A DNA stretch of 64,000 nucleotides from JAXMHQ01 sp046346665 (GTDB taxonomy: Bacteria > Verrucomicrobiota > Verrucomicrobiia > Limisphaerales > JAXMHQ01), in the NCBI GenBank assembly GCA_046346665.1, contig JAXMHQ010000020.1, forward strand, positions 1-64,000, read 5' to 3'. Below the pieces are notes generated by a model. It was not told the origin of the DNA. It worked only from the letters and a program-made list of their open reading frames with translations, and did no database searches. The position numbers and the translations under genes are program-made. Of this stretch, positions 25,413 to 33,028 are shown piece by piece; positions within the stretch are counted from its first letter, which is position 1; every line of letters starts with the position of its first letter.

Positions 25413-26173
25413 ATCGGCAGGAAGCCAAACAAATCCTTGCGCTGTATCGTCCGGGGACCGCGGACGAGACAGATCCTTCCTTTGACGAAGCGCGCCGGTT
25501 GTGCGGAAGCGATGCGGAGTTGCGGGAATGGTTCGAGCAGCATTGCGCGGTGTACCAGTTGTTGCGAAGCAAGTTTCGCCAGACACCGATCCCGGAGGGG
25601 CTGAAGGAGCAGATCCTGGCCGAACGCAAGGTGCACCTGGCCCCGTCCTGGCGGCGCCGGCCGGCGTTGCTCGCGGCGGCGGCGGCACTGGTGGGGATGG
25701 CGATGCTCTGGGTTTTTCTGAATCGTCCCGCGGCGCCCCGCGAAGACGTGACGTACGCGGGGTTCCTGCCGCGCATGGTCGGCACCGCGCTGCGCGCCTA
25801 CAACATGGACATCGGCACGGCCGACCCGGATGCCGTTCGAAATTATCTGCGGCTGCAGCAAATGCCCATCGACTACGCGATCCCGGAATCGCTGTCGAAA
25901 AACGCGCGTTTGCTGGGCTGCGCCATTGTCCCCTGGCAACAGCAGAAGCTGACGATGATCTGTTACCGCTCCGGCCGCCCCCTGCCGCCCGGGCAGGGCA
26001 ACGATCTCTGGCTGTTTGTATACCGGCCCGGCGAAATCGCCGGCAGCCCCGATAGCGCGGCGCCAGTGATTCAGAAAGTGAACCGCACCACCACGGCCAC
26101 CTGGACCGCCAACGGCAACACCTACCTGCTGGTGGCGGACGGAGACGAGCAGTTCCTCAGGAAGTATTTGTAG
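25409..26173 (+). CDS. Membrane protein, probable anti-sigma factor
   Basis: 254 residues, translationally coupled to the sigma gene by a four-base overlap. Residues 1-85 are cytoplasmic and acidic, one helix follows (PALLAAAAALVGMAMLWVFL, about 91-110), and a 145-residue extracytoplasmic domain ends the protein. No zinc-binding HxxxCxxC anti-sigma motif is obvious, although Cys residues occur in RRLCGSD and EQHCAVY. Assignment rests on position and topology. The external domain contains a conserved-looking LLGCAIVPWQQQKLTMICY stretch that could be a sensor. Confidence 0.65.
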   Translation: MNRQEAKQILALYRPGTADETDPSFDEARRLCGSDAELREWFEQHCAVYQLLRSKFRQTPIPEGLKEQILAERKVHLAPSWRRRPALLAAAAALVGMAMLWVFLNRPAAPREDVTYAGFLPRMVGTALRAYNMDIGTADPDAVRNYLRLQQMPIDYAIPESLSKNARLLGCAIVPWQQQKLTMICYRSGRPLPPGQGNDLWLFVYRPGEIAGSPDSAAPVIQKVNRTTTATWTANGNTYLLVADGDEQFLRKYL

Positions 26174-26186
26174 GGAATGGGGTGGT

Positions 26187-26338
26187 GGAGTCATGGAGTC
26201 ATGGAGCGGTGGGGAAAGTGTCGCGGTCGAGGAACGTTTTGAGGGGATGAACTGCTGCGAGTCCTCGACTTAAAGGAATGGGACTCGCAGTAGCTCGTCC
26301 CTCTCAGGACTCCAAGACTCCAACACTCCAACACTCCG
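26187..26338. repeat. Inverted 'tggagtcatggag / actccaacactcc' repeat (family J)
   Basis: Left words ggagtcatggagtcatggag (from 26187) and right words gactccaagactccaacact (from 26308) frame a 100-base loop between the anti-sigma gene and the pseudopilin stop. The same words form the inner arms of the composite repeat at 49287-49454. Confidence 0.75.
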
Positions 26339-26379
26339 TTAAGTTTTCCGCGGACGAGGACGAAAACGGCCAGGAAGGG

Positions 26380-27297
26380 CTACTGCAGCGACAGGGTCGA
26401 ATTATCGCGGTCCTGTTCGATGCTCATGTGGGAGATGACCCAGTAAAAGTCGGCGAGTTCGCCGCGGGCGGCGGAGACGCTGGTGGGAATTTTGATCGGG
26501 AGCTTTGCGCCGCCGGCGACTGCGGGGGGCATGGTGGTGGACGAGAGCCAGCGGTGCATTTCCGAGTGGCCGTCGGCAAAGGAGAAGCTCGCCGCGCCGT
26601 TGTGGTAGGACGCCGGCAAATCATGCCATTCGTAGCTGTAGGCTTTGTTGAGGAAATAGGCGTCGTTGATGCTGTCCGGGTGTTCGTCCAGGAAAATGAA
26701 AATGCCGGAGGGCTGCGGGATGGCCGTGACGCTGAAGAACTGGGTGTAATCCGGGTTGTTCACGTTGACACCGGTCTGGGAGAATCCGCCCGCGTCACCC
26801 ACCATCGCGTTCATGGAATAACTGCGGACCCGGCTCATCCAGGTGGCGCTGCGCTGAATTTCGCTGACGGCGTGGTCGGAAGGACAGCGGTAAACGCTGG
26901 CGGCTTTTGCCGTGTAAGGTCCAAGGCCGCTCTCGACCAGCTTGTCGGCATTCGTGTTGTCGGGTTCCAATCCCCACGTGAGGATGTTGTTCGCCCAATT
27001 CATGTTCATGGGCGCCGACCCGGGTTTGACGGCGACGCCGACCGAGGCGGAGGAACCGAGATTGTAGGCCAGTCTGCCGTTATGATCGTCGGCATACATC
27101 ACCCAGGCCAGGGTGAGTTGCTTGGTGTTGTTCAGACAGAAAACGCCCTGGGCACGCGCCTTCGATTTCGCAAGAGTGGGAAGAAGAATTCCGGCCAGAA
27201 TCGCAATCACCGTCACCACCACCAGCAGCTCAATTAATGTGAATCCACGGCCCTGCCTCAGGGATCCGGTTTTGGATTTAATGACCGTTGCTTTCAT
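26380..27297 (-). CDS. Type II secretion/prepilin-like pseudopilin
   Basis: 305 residues. The N-terminal cleavage/methylation motif is GRGFTLIELLVVVTVIAILA (about residues 17-36), with Gly at -1 and Glu at +5, followed by GILLPTLAKSKARAQGVFC. The rest is a globular domain ending in the FSFADGHSEMHRW motif typical of the large Verrucomicrobia/Planctomycetes pseudopilin family. The frame stays open far upstream on this strand, but that part is a shadow of leuS. The ATG at 27297 gives the expected short leader. Such proteins are thought to be processed by prepilin peptidase and to sit at the cell envelope; individual roles are unknown. Confidence 0.9.
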   Translation of the reverse strand: MKATVIKSKTGSLRQGRGFTLIELLVVVTVIAILAGILLPTLAKSKARAQGVFCLNNTKQLTLAWVMYADDHNGRLAYNLGSSASVGVAVKPGSAPMNMNWANNILTWGLEPDNTNADKLVESGLGPYTAKAASVYRCPSDHAVSEIQRSATWMSRVRSYSMNAMVGDAGGFSQTGVNVNNPDYTQFFSVTAIPQPSGIFIFLDEHPDSINDAYFLNKAYSYEWHDLPASYHNGAASFSFADGHSEMHRWLSSTTMPPAVAGGAKLPIKIPTSVSAARGELADFYWVISHMSIEQDRDNSTLSLQ

Positions 27298-27441
27298 GAA
27301 CAGCGTCGAAATCGTAAGTGCCGATACGATGACGGTGTCAACAACAACTATAGATAACTCTCCGCCAGGGTCGTGTAAAGCCCAAATCGGCCGTTTTGGA
27401 GATTGTTTCCCGGCCCCGATTCCGCAATCATCCCGGCTCTT

Positions 27442-30264
27442 ATGGCAGCAGGACGCAGGCAATACCCATTTCACCTCATCGAACCCAAATGGCAGAAAAC
27501 CTGGGAACAACAAGGCACGTTCAAGGCCTTCAATCCCGGCGAGTCCGTCCCGGCCCAGCACCCGTTCGGCCTCCGGCATTCGCTCTCCGGCAAGGCCGGC
27601 GATTCCAAGTCGTTGCCGCCCAAATACTACATCCTCGACATGTTCCCCTACCCGTCCGGCGCCGGGTTGCATGTCGGCCATCCGGAAGGTTATACCGCCA
27701 CGGATATCCTCGCCCGATACCGCCGCGCCTGCGGGTTTAACGTGTTGCACCCGATCGGCTGGGATGCCTTCGGCCTGCCGGCCGAACAATACGCCATCAA
27801 GACCGGCCAGCACCCCCGCAAAACCACCGAAACCAATATCGCCAATTTCACCCGCCAGATTAAAAGCCTCGGGTTCAGCTACGATTGGTCCCGCGAAGTC
27901 GACACCACGGATCCGCATTATTTCAAGTGGACCCAGTGGATTTTTCTGAAGCTTTACAATTCCTGGTTCAATCCAAGGACACAACGCGCGGAATCGATCG
28001 AATCGCTCGAGTATCCCCCGGAATTGCAGCAGACCCCGGGCGCGGCGGCATCGCCGGATCTGGAAAGCCGCCGGCGCGCTTACCGCGACTCCAGGCGCCT
28101 CGCCTACGTCAGCGAAGCGCCCGTGAACTGGTGCCCGGAACTGGGCACGGTGCTGGCCAACGAGGAAGTCATCGACGGCAAAAGCGAGGTGGGCGGATTT
28201 CCCGTCGTCCGAAAACCCATGCGCCAATGGATGCTCCGGATCACGGCGTATGCGGAACGGCTGCTGAAGGATCTGGACACGATCGATTGGAGCGAGTCGC
28301 TGAAGGAAATGCAGCGAAACTGGATCGGTCGGAGCGAAGGCGCCGAGGTGGACTTCGTCATAGCCAATAGCCAATCGCCGATGGCCGATATCAAAGTCCG
28401 CGTTTTTACAACCCGGCCGGACACGCTGTTCGGCGCGACCTACATGGTGCTGTCGCCGGAGCACAAGCTCGTGGCGTCCATCACAACGGACGCTCAACGC
28501 GCCGCGATAAAGGAATACCAGGCGTACGCGGCCGGCAAAAGCGACCTCGAACGCACGGAGTTGGCGAAGGAAAAAACCGGCGTGTTCACGGGCGCCTACG
28601 CCATCAACCCGGTCAATCATCAGCCCATCCCGGTCTGGATCGCCGACTACGTCCTGTCCACCTACGGCACCGGCGCGATCATGGCCGTGCCGGCGCACGA
28701 CACGCGCGACTTCGAATTCGCGACGAAGTTCCAATTGCCTATCGTTCAAGTGGTGCAACCGCCGGATGCCGCGACTGACTGGCGCGGATTTGTGGACGAC
28801 GGCACCTCGGTGAATTCGACGGGGCCCGAAATCTCCATCACCGGTTTGCCGACGGCGGAGGCGAAGAAGAAAATCACGGCGTGGCTGGAGGCGAACAAGC
28901 TGGGCAAGAAGACGGTGAATTACAAATTGCGCGACTGGCTGTTCAGCCGGCAGCGTTATTGGGGCGAACCGTTTCCGATCGTATGGAAACGGGACGCTGC
29001 GGGCGCGTTGTATCACGAGGCGCTGCCGGAGAGCGCGCTGCCGGTATTGCCGCCGCAGCTCGAGGATTACAAGCCGACGCCCGACGGCCAGCCGCCGCTG
29101 GCGCGCGCGAAGGACTGGGTGAATTTGCCCGACGGCTCCATGCGCGAAACCAACACGATGCCGCAATGGGCGGGCAGTTGCTGGTATTATCTTCGCTACC
29201 TGGACGCACGGAACGGCAGCGCCTTTGTGGGCGGGGAAGCGGAGCGGTATTGGATGGGCCCTGCTCAAATTTCAAATCTCAAATCTCAAATCTCAAATCT
29301 CAACTCTGAGAGTTCAAATTCGACTCCCGGAGTCGATTTATACGTCGGCGGCACCGAGCACGCCGTCCTGCACCTGCTCTACGCCCGGTTCTGGCACAAG
29401 GTGCTTTTTGATCTCGGCTGCGTCTCGACACCGGAGCCGTTTTTCAAGCTCGTCAACCAGGGGCTGATCCTCGGGGAGGACGGACAGAAAATGTCCAAGT
29501 CGCGCGGCAACGTGGTGAACCCGGACGATATCCTTGCCGAGTTCGGCGCCGACGCCTTCCGGCTGTATGAGATGTTCATGGGCCCGCTGGAAATGGTGAA
29601 GCCCTGGAGCACGCAGGGCGTGGCGGGAGTTTACAAATTCCTCGGCCGCGCCTGGCGCCTGTTCGTGGATGAGGCGAGCGAGACCGAGTTCGAACAGAAA
29701 CAGACGGCCACCGAGGCACAGAGGCACGGGGAATTGCTGGATGAAATCCGGCTCAGCCCCGCCATCCAATCCGCCGATCCGTCGCCTGCCCAGCTCAAAG
29801 CACTGCATGCCTGCATCAAGAAGGTCACCGAGGACCTCGACGGGATGCGGTTCAACACCGCCATTTCCGCCATGATGGTGTTCGTCAACGAAGCCATGAC
29901 CTGGCAGGTCCGCCCCGCCGCCGTGCTCCGCGATTTCCTCGTCCTCCTCCAGCCCTTCGCTCCGCACCTGGCGGAGGAACTGTGGGAGAAACTGAATTCC
30001 GCACTCCGCACTCCGCACTCCGCACTTGCGTATGTTCCCTGGCCGAAATTCGACCCGGCGCTACTCGTTGAAGACACGCTCAAGATTCCGGTCCAGGTCA
30101 ACGGCAAGCTCCGGGACGTGATCGAAGTGCCGGCCAACGCCGACGCCGCAGCGGTGGAAGCGGCTGCGAAAGCTTCCGAGAAAGTGCAGCAATTCCTCGC
30201 CGGCAAAACGATCCGCAAAGTCATCGTCGTGCCGAGGAAACTGGTGAACCTGGTGGCGGGTTGA
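27442..30264 (+). CDS. leuS: Leucine--tRNA ligase
   Basis: 940 residues from the ATG at 27442. HIGH-type motif GAGLHVGHPEGYT, GWDAFGLPAEQYAIKTG, editing-domain TRPDTLFGATYMVLSPEH and VPAHDTRDFEFA, DWLFSRQRYWGEPFPI, and KMSKS-type GQKMSKSRGNVVNPDD are all intact. At least four stretches are in-frame intergenic repeats: 28359-28386, 29264-29325, 29701-29731 and 29994-30027. They fall between conserved blocks, for example between YWMGP and VDLYVGGTEHAVLHLLYARF, and probably form exposed loops. A further insertion near residues 34-54 lies between the N-terminal helix and PPKYYILDMFPYP. Confidence 0.97.
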   Translation: MAAGRRQYPFHLIEPKWQKTWEQQGTFKAFNPGESVPAQHPFGLRHSLSGKAGDSKSLPPKYYILDMFPYPSGAGLHVGHPEGYTATDILARYRRACGFNVLHPIGWDAFGLPAEQYAIKTGQHPRKTTETNIANFTRQIKSLGFSYDWSREVDTTDPHYFKWTQWIFLKLYNSWFNPRTQRAESIESLEYPPELQQTPGAAASPDLESRRRAYRDSRRLAYVSEAPVNWCPELGTVLANEEVIDGKSEVGGFPVVRKPMRQWMLRITAYAERLLKDLDTIDWSESLKEMQRNWIGRSEGAEVDFVIANSQSPMADIKVRVFTTRPDTLFGATYMVLSPEHKLVASITTDAQRAAIKEYQAYAAGKSDLERTELAKEKTGVFTGAYAINPVNHQPIPVWIADYVLSTYGTGAIMAVPAHDTRDFEFATKFQLPIVQVVQPPDAATDWRGFVDDGTSVNSTGPEISITGLPTAEAKKKITAWLEANKLGKKTVNYKLRDWLFSRQRYWGEPFPIVWKRDAAGALYHEALPESALPVLPPQLEDYKPTPDGQPPLARAKDWVNLPDGSMRETNTMPQWAGSCWYYLRYLDARNGSAFVGGEAERYWMGPAQISNLKSQISNLNSESSNSTPGVDLYVGGTEHAVLHLLYARFWHKVLFDLGCVSTPEPFFKLVNQGLILGEDGQKMSKSRGNVVNPDDILAEFGADAFRLYEMFMGPLEMVKPWSTQGVAGVYKFLGRAWRLFVDEASETEFEQKQTATEAQRHGELLDEIRLSPAIQSADPSPAQLKALHACIKKVTEDLDGMRFNTAISAMMVFVNEAMTWQVRPAAVLRDFLVLLQPFAPHLAEELWEKLNSALRTPHSALAYVPWPKFDPALLVEDTLKIPVQVNGKLRDVIEVPANADAAAVEAAAKASEKVQQFLAGKTIRKVIVVPRKLVNLVAG
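28359..28386 (+). repeat. In-frame 'atagccaatagccaatcgcc' repeat inside leuS
   Basis: Tandem atagcca words are translated as VIANSQSPMADI just before the editing-domain strand KVRVFTTRPDTLFG. Confidence 0.7.
29264..29325 (+). repeat. In-frame 'tcaaatctcaaa' repeat inside leuS
   Basis: Tandem aaatctc words, then an inverted gagagttcaaatt segment, translated as QISNLKSQISNLNSES between two conserved LeuS blocks. Confidence 0.92.
29701..29731 (+). repeat. In-frame family H repeat inside leuS
   Basis: gccaccgaggcacagaggca is the intergenic 'ccacagaggcacagaggcac' type word, translated as TATEAQRHG. Confidence 0.75.
29994..30027 (+). repeat. In-frame 'ccgcactccgcac' repeat inside leuS
   Basis: ttccgcactccgcactccgc is translated as NSALRTPHSALA before the conserved YVPWPKFD. 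Related gcggaatgcggaatgcgg words occur at 55018-55043 and 60631-60660. Confidence 0.9.
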
Positions 30265-30290
30265 GCAGCTATAGCGGTTGAAAATAAACC

Positions 30291-30368
30291 GTAGCCGCAG
30301 GTAGGGACGCCGCGCTGCGGCGTCCGCGGTCGGCGCAGCGCGCGCCGACCCTACCTTTTGCGGCTACG
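30291..30368. repeat. Palindromic 'gtagggacgccg...accctac' repeat (family G)
   Basis: Nested inverted repeat: outer gtagccgcag/ttgcggctac, inner gtaggg/ccctac and gcgctgcg-type arms. It follows leuS. Relatives lie at 52085-52133 and, partially, at 58296-58333. Confidence 0.85.
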
Positions 30369-30469
30369 ACATTTCTTGAGCCGCTCTAAAAAGGCCGGAT
30401 TGCGACTGGACACGAATTAACACGAATCAATTGGTGAAAATTCGCGTTCATTCGCGTCAAACACCGGCC

Positions 30470-31806
30470 TCAATAATTCGTCACGACCGCCGCGCGGAAA
30501 AACGCCAGGATCCAGTCGTTGGTCAGGACAAAGTTCGTCTGCCCCCGAATTCCCGTCGCCAGCAGATTCCACTCCGGCGCGGCGGACAGGGCCGGTGCCC
30601 GGTGAACTTCGTAGTCAGCGAACTGAAGGCGTTTTGCAGATTTAGTTGGAGCGTGCCGTCCCCGTTGTCGGACATTCCCACGGCGGGCTGCGGCGGGGTG
30701 ATGAAGAACGGCAGGATGCACACCGGTTTCGAAAGAGTGAGGACCGTCGATTTCACAGTCAACAAGCCGGTAACGGGATCGATCGAATACAGCAGCACGT
30801 TGTTGGAATCCTGGTTCGCAACGAGGCACCATTGCCCGGTCGGATCGATGGCGAACTGGCGCGGGGTGGTGCCGACCGGTTGATGCTGCAGGCGGGTGAG
30901 CGTTCCCGTGGCCGGGTCCACGGAATAGACCACGATGCTGTTATGGCCGCGGTTGGAGCCGTAGACGTATTTGCCGGAGGGATGCACGGCGATTTCCGCG
31001 CCGGTGTTCTGGCCGCTCCAGCCGGAGGGCAGCGTGCTGATGGTTTGGAACTGGGACAGGGTGCCGTTGGTGGAATCGTAATTGAACCCGATCACGGTCG
31101 AGGAGAGTTCGCAGATGACGTAGGCGCGGTGGAACGAAGGATCGAACGCGATGTGGCGCGGGCCGGACCCGGCCGCGACCGTCGTCCAGGGCGGATTGTT
31201 TGTGGCCAGCGTGCCCTGGGCCGCGTTGAACCGGTAGCTGTAAACCCGGTCGAGTCCCTTGTCGCACACGAGCACGAACTGGTTGGATGCATCGAGCGCC
31301 GCGCAGTGCACCAGCGGCCCCGTTCCCGTGTGCTGGTCGTGCGCCGTCTGCGCCCCCAGCCGTCCGTCGGACCCGATCGACAGCACCGTCAGGCTGCCGC
31401 CGTTGTAATTCGACACAAACACGCTCTTGCCCGCGTTGTCCACAGCCAGGTGGCAGGGCGCGCCGCCGTTCGACGACAACTGGTTCAGAAACGTCAGTTT
31501 TTTCGTGACGGGATCGATCGAATAAGCCGCCACGGTGCCGCCGCTCTCGCTGACAGCGTATACATATTTATGGTTGGGATGAAATGCCAGGAACGAGGGG
31601 TCGGTGGCCGTCACCGCGAGGTTCGTCGGGCCAAACGAGCCCGCGCCCGGGTCCAGTGTGGCCTGGTAAATCCCCTTGCTGGTCCCGGTATAGGTGCCGA
31701 TGTAAAAGCCCTCGAGGCCGGCGCCCGCCCCGGCGAACGCGGGCAGCGCCGATCCCAAAACACCGGCCAGGCCGGCCGCGTTGATCCATCGAATACAGTT
31801 CATCAT
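30470..31806 (-). CDS. Secreted lactonase-family seven-bladed propeller, frameshifted near its C terminus
   Basis: The intact part (to about 30610) begins with a signal peptide (MMNCIRWINAAGLAGVLG) and shows the 6-phosphogluconolactonase/YbhE-type propeller: FYIGTYTGTSKGIYQATLD, ATDPSFLAFHPNHKYVYAVSE, GGAPCHLAVDNAGKSVFVSN, GPRHIAFDPS and NTGAEIAVHPSGKYVYGSNR. Read straight, the frame ends at 30523 with a basic, unlike tail. One base shift near 30600-30620 restores a C-terminal module (LSAAPEWNLLATG ... LAFFRAAVVTNY) ending at 30470, giving about 445 residues. The shift is either a real mutation or a base-calling error. The gene is last in a four-gene same-strand set. Confidence 0.8.
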
Positions 31807-31837
31807 AAAATTCGAGCCGGTTTAAGCGCAGAGCGGC

Positions 31838-33028
31838 TCAACTCCCCGGTTTTCGCAGCCGATAAATGGCCGCCGGGTTTGTCGGGGACACCGTCACCTG
31901 CTTCAGCCCGTTTGACACCGACGCGGCATCCGGCACCGCGGTCCAGGCGGAACCGGCCGCCGGGTCGGAAGTCTCGAGCTGGAATCCGGTCGAGGGCGAA
32001 GGCCACGACAGCGTGACTCCGTCGGGGCCCGCGGAGGCCTGGAGTCTCTTGATGGAAGGCGTTCCCGCGACGCGCAACGGCAGCGAATAGACCCTGGGCT
32101 GCGCCACGATGTAGAGAGTTTTCCAATCCGGCCCGCCGAAACACAGGTTCGCCACCGTGCCCGGCGTCGCGATGCGGCCGACCTTGCGTCCGTCCGGCAG
32201 ATAAATGCAGACGCCATTGCTGGAGCTGGACCAGATGCGTCCGTTGATGTCGCAGCGGATTCCGTCCGGGATGCCGTTGGTGAGGGTGGCGAACACGGCC
32301 CCGCCGGACAGGGTATTGCTGCTGGTGACGGAAAAGACGCGGATATGATGCCGGCTGTTGTCGGAATCGGCGATGTAGAGCAGGCTTTCATCCGGCGAAA
32401 AACAGAGCCCGTTGGGCCGGACGAAGCTGGTGTTGACGATGGTGCAGGTGGCGTTGCCGTTCGCGGGGTCGAACCGGTAAACGTAGTAGCCGGCGGCGTA
32501 GCCCGGGGACGGCGGGGTGCCGGTGTAACCGTTGTAGCCGGGGTCCGTGAACCAGATCGTGCCGTCCGATTTGACCACGACGTCGTTGGGCGAATAAAAC
32601 TTCGCGCCGTTGCAGGTGGACACGAGTGCGTTGACGACGCCATTGGTGACCATGACGACGCGGAGCCCAGCGGTGCCCGCCTGGCAGGAAATCAGCCGTT
32701 CCTGCGCGTCCAGCGTGTTCCCGTTGAACAAGGTGTTCGCCGCCGGGACCAGGAAATCCGTCAAGGTGTTCGGCGGCACCAGTTTCTTCAACCGGTTGTT
32801 GGAATCCATCGAACTGAACACGAGATAACCGCCGTCGGAAGGCACCCAGACCGGGCCCTCCAGCCAGTAGTTCACGGTCGCGTTCGTCGCGAGAACGCTG
32901 TTCGTGTCGATCACCGCGTCGAATTCGGCGGGGAGAATCACCTCGAAAGAACCGGCGGCGCGCGCGGCCAGGGACGCGGCGATCCACCCGAGACAACACC
33001 AACGGACGTTCAACAACTTCATGCGCAT
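31838..33028 (-). CDS. Secreted SMP-30/gluconolactonase/LRE-like propeller
   Basis: 396 residues with a signal peptide (LLNVRWCCLGWIAASLAARA). SMP-30 features are LEGPVWVPSDGGYLVFSSM (metal Glu), YSPNDVVVKSDGTIWFTDPG (Asn and Asp ligands), NGLCFSPDESLLYIADSD and GIPDGIRCDINGRIWSSS (Asp ligand). The last 75 residues form the C-terminal module, ending AAIYRLRKPGS. Sugar-lactone hydrolysis is the usual family role. The ATG abuts the stop of the WD40 gene, so the two are almost certainly cotranscribed. Confidence 0.88.
   Translation of the reverse strand: MRMKLLNVRWCCLGWIAASLAARAAGSFEVILPAEFDAVIDTNSVLATNATVNYWLEGPVWVPSDGGYLVFSSMDSNNRLKKLVPPNTLTDFLVPAANTLFNGNTLDAQERLISCQAGTAGLRVVMVTNGVVNALVSTCNGAKFYSPNDVVVKSDGTIWFTDPGYNGYTGTPPSPGYAAGYYVYRFDPANGNATCTIVNTSFVRPNGLCFSPDESLLYIADSDNSRHHIRVFSVTSSNTLSGGAVFATLTNGIPDGIRCDINGRIWSSSSNGVCIYLPDGRKVGRIATPGTVANLCFGGPDWKTLYIVAQPRVYSLPLRVAGTPSIKRLQASAGPDGVTLSWPSPSTGFQLETSDPAAGSAWTAVPDAASVSNGLKQVTVSPTNPAAIYRLRKPGS

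Noticed and set aside
27298..29268. Long minus-strand open frame extending the pseudopilin gene to about 960 codons
   Set aside because: It lies entirely antisense to leuS, is rich in Arg/His/Gly typical of a GC-rich shadow frame, and only the last 305 codons contain a recognisable protein.
29264..29325. Tandem aaatctc words as a CRISPR array
   Set aside because: Units are 7-10 bases with no spacers and lie inside leuS in frame.
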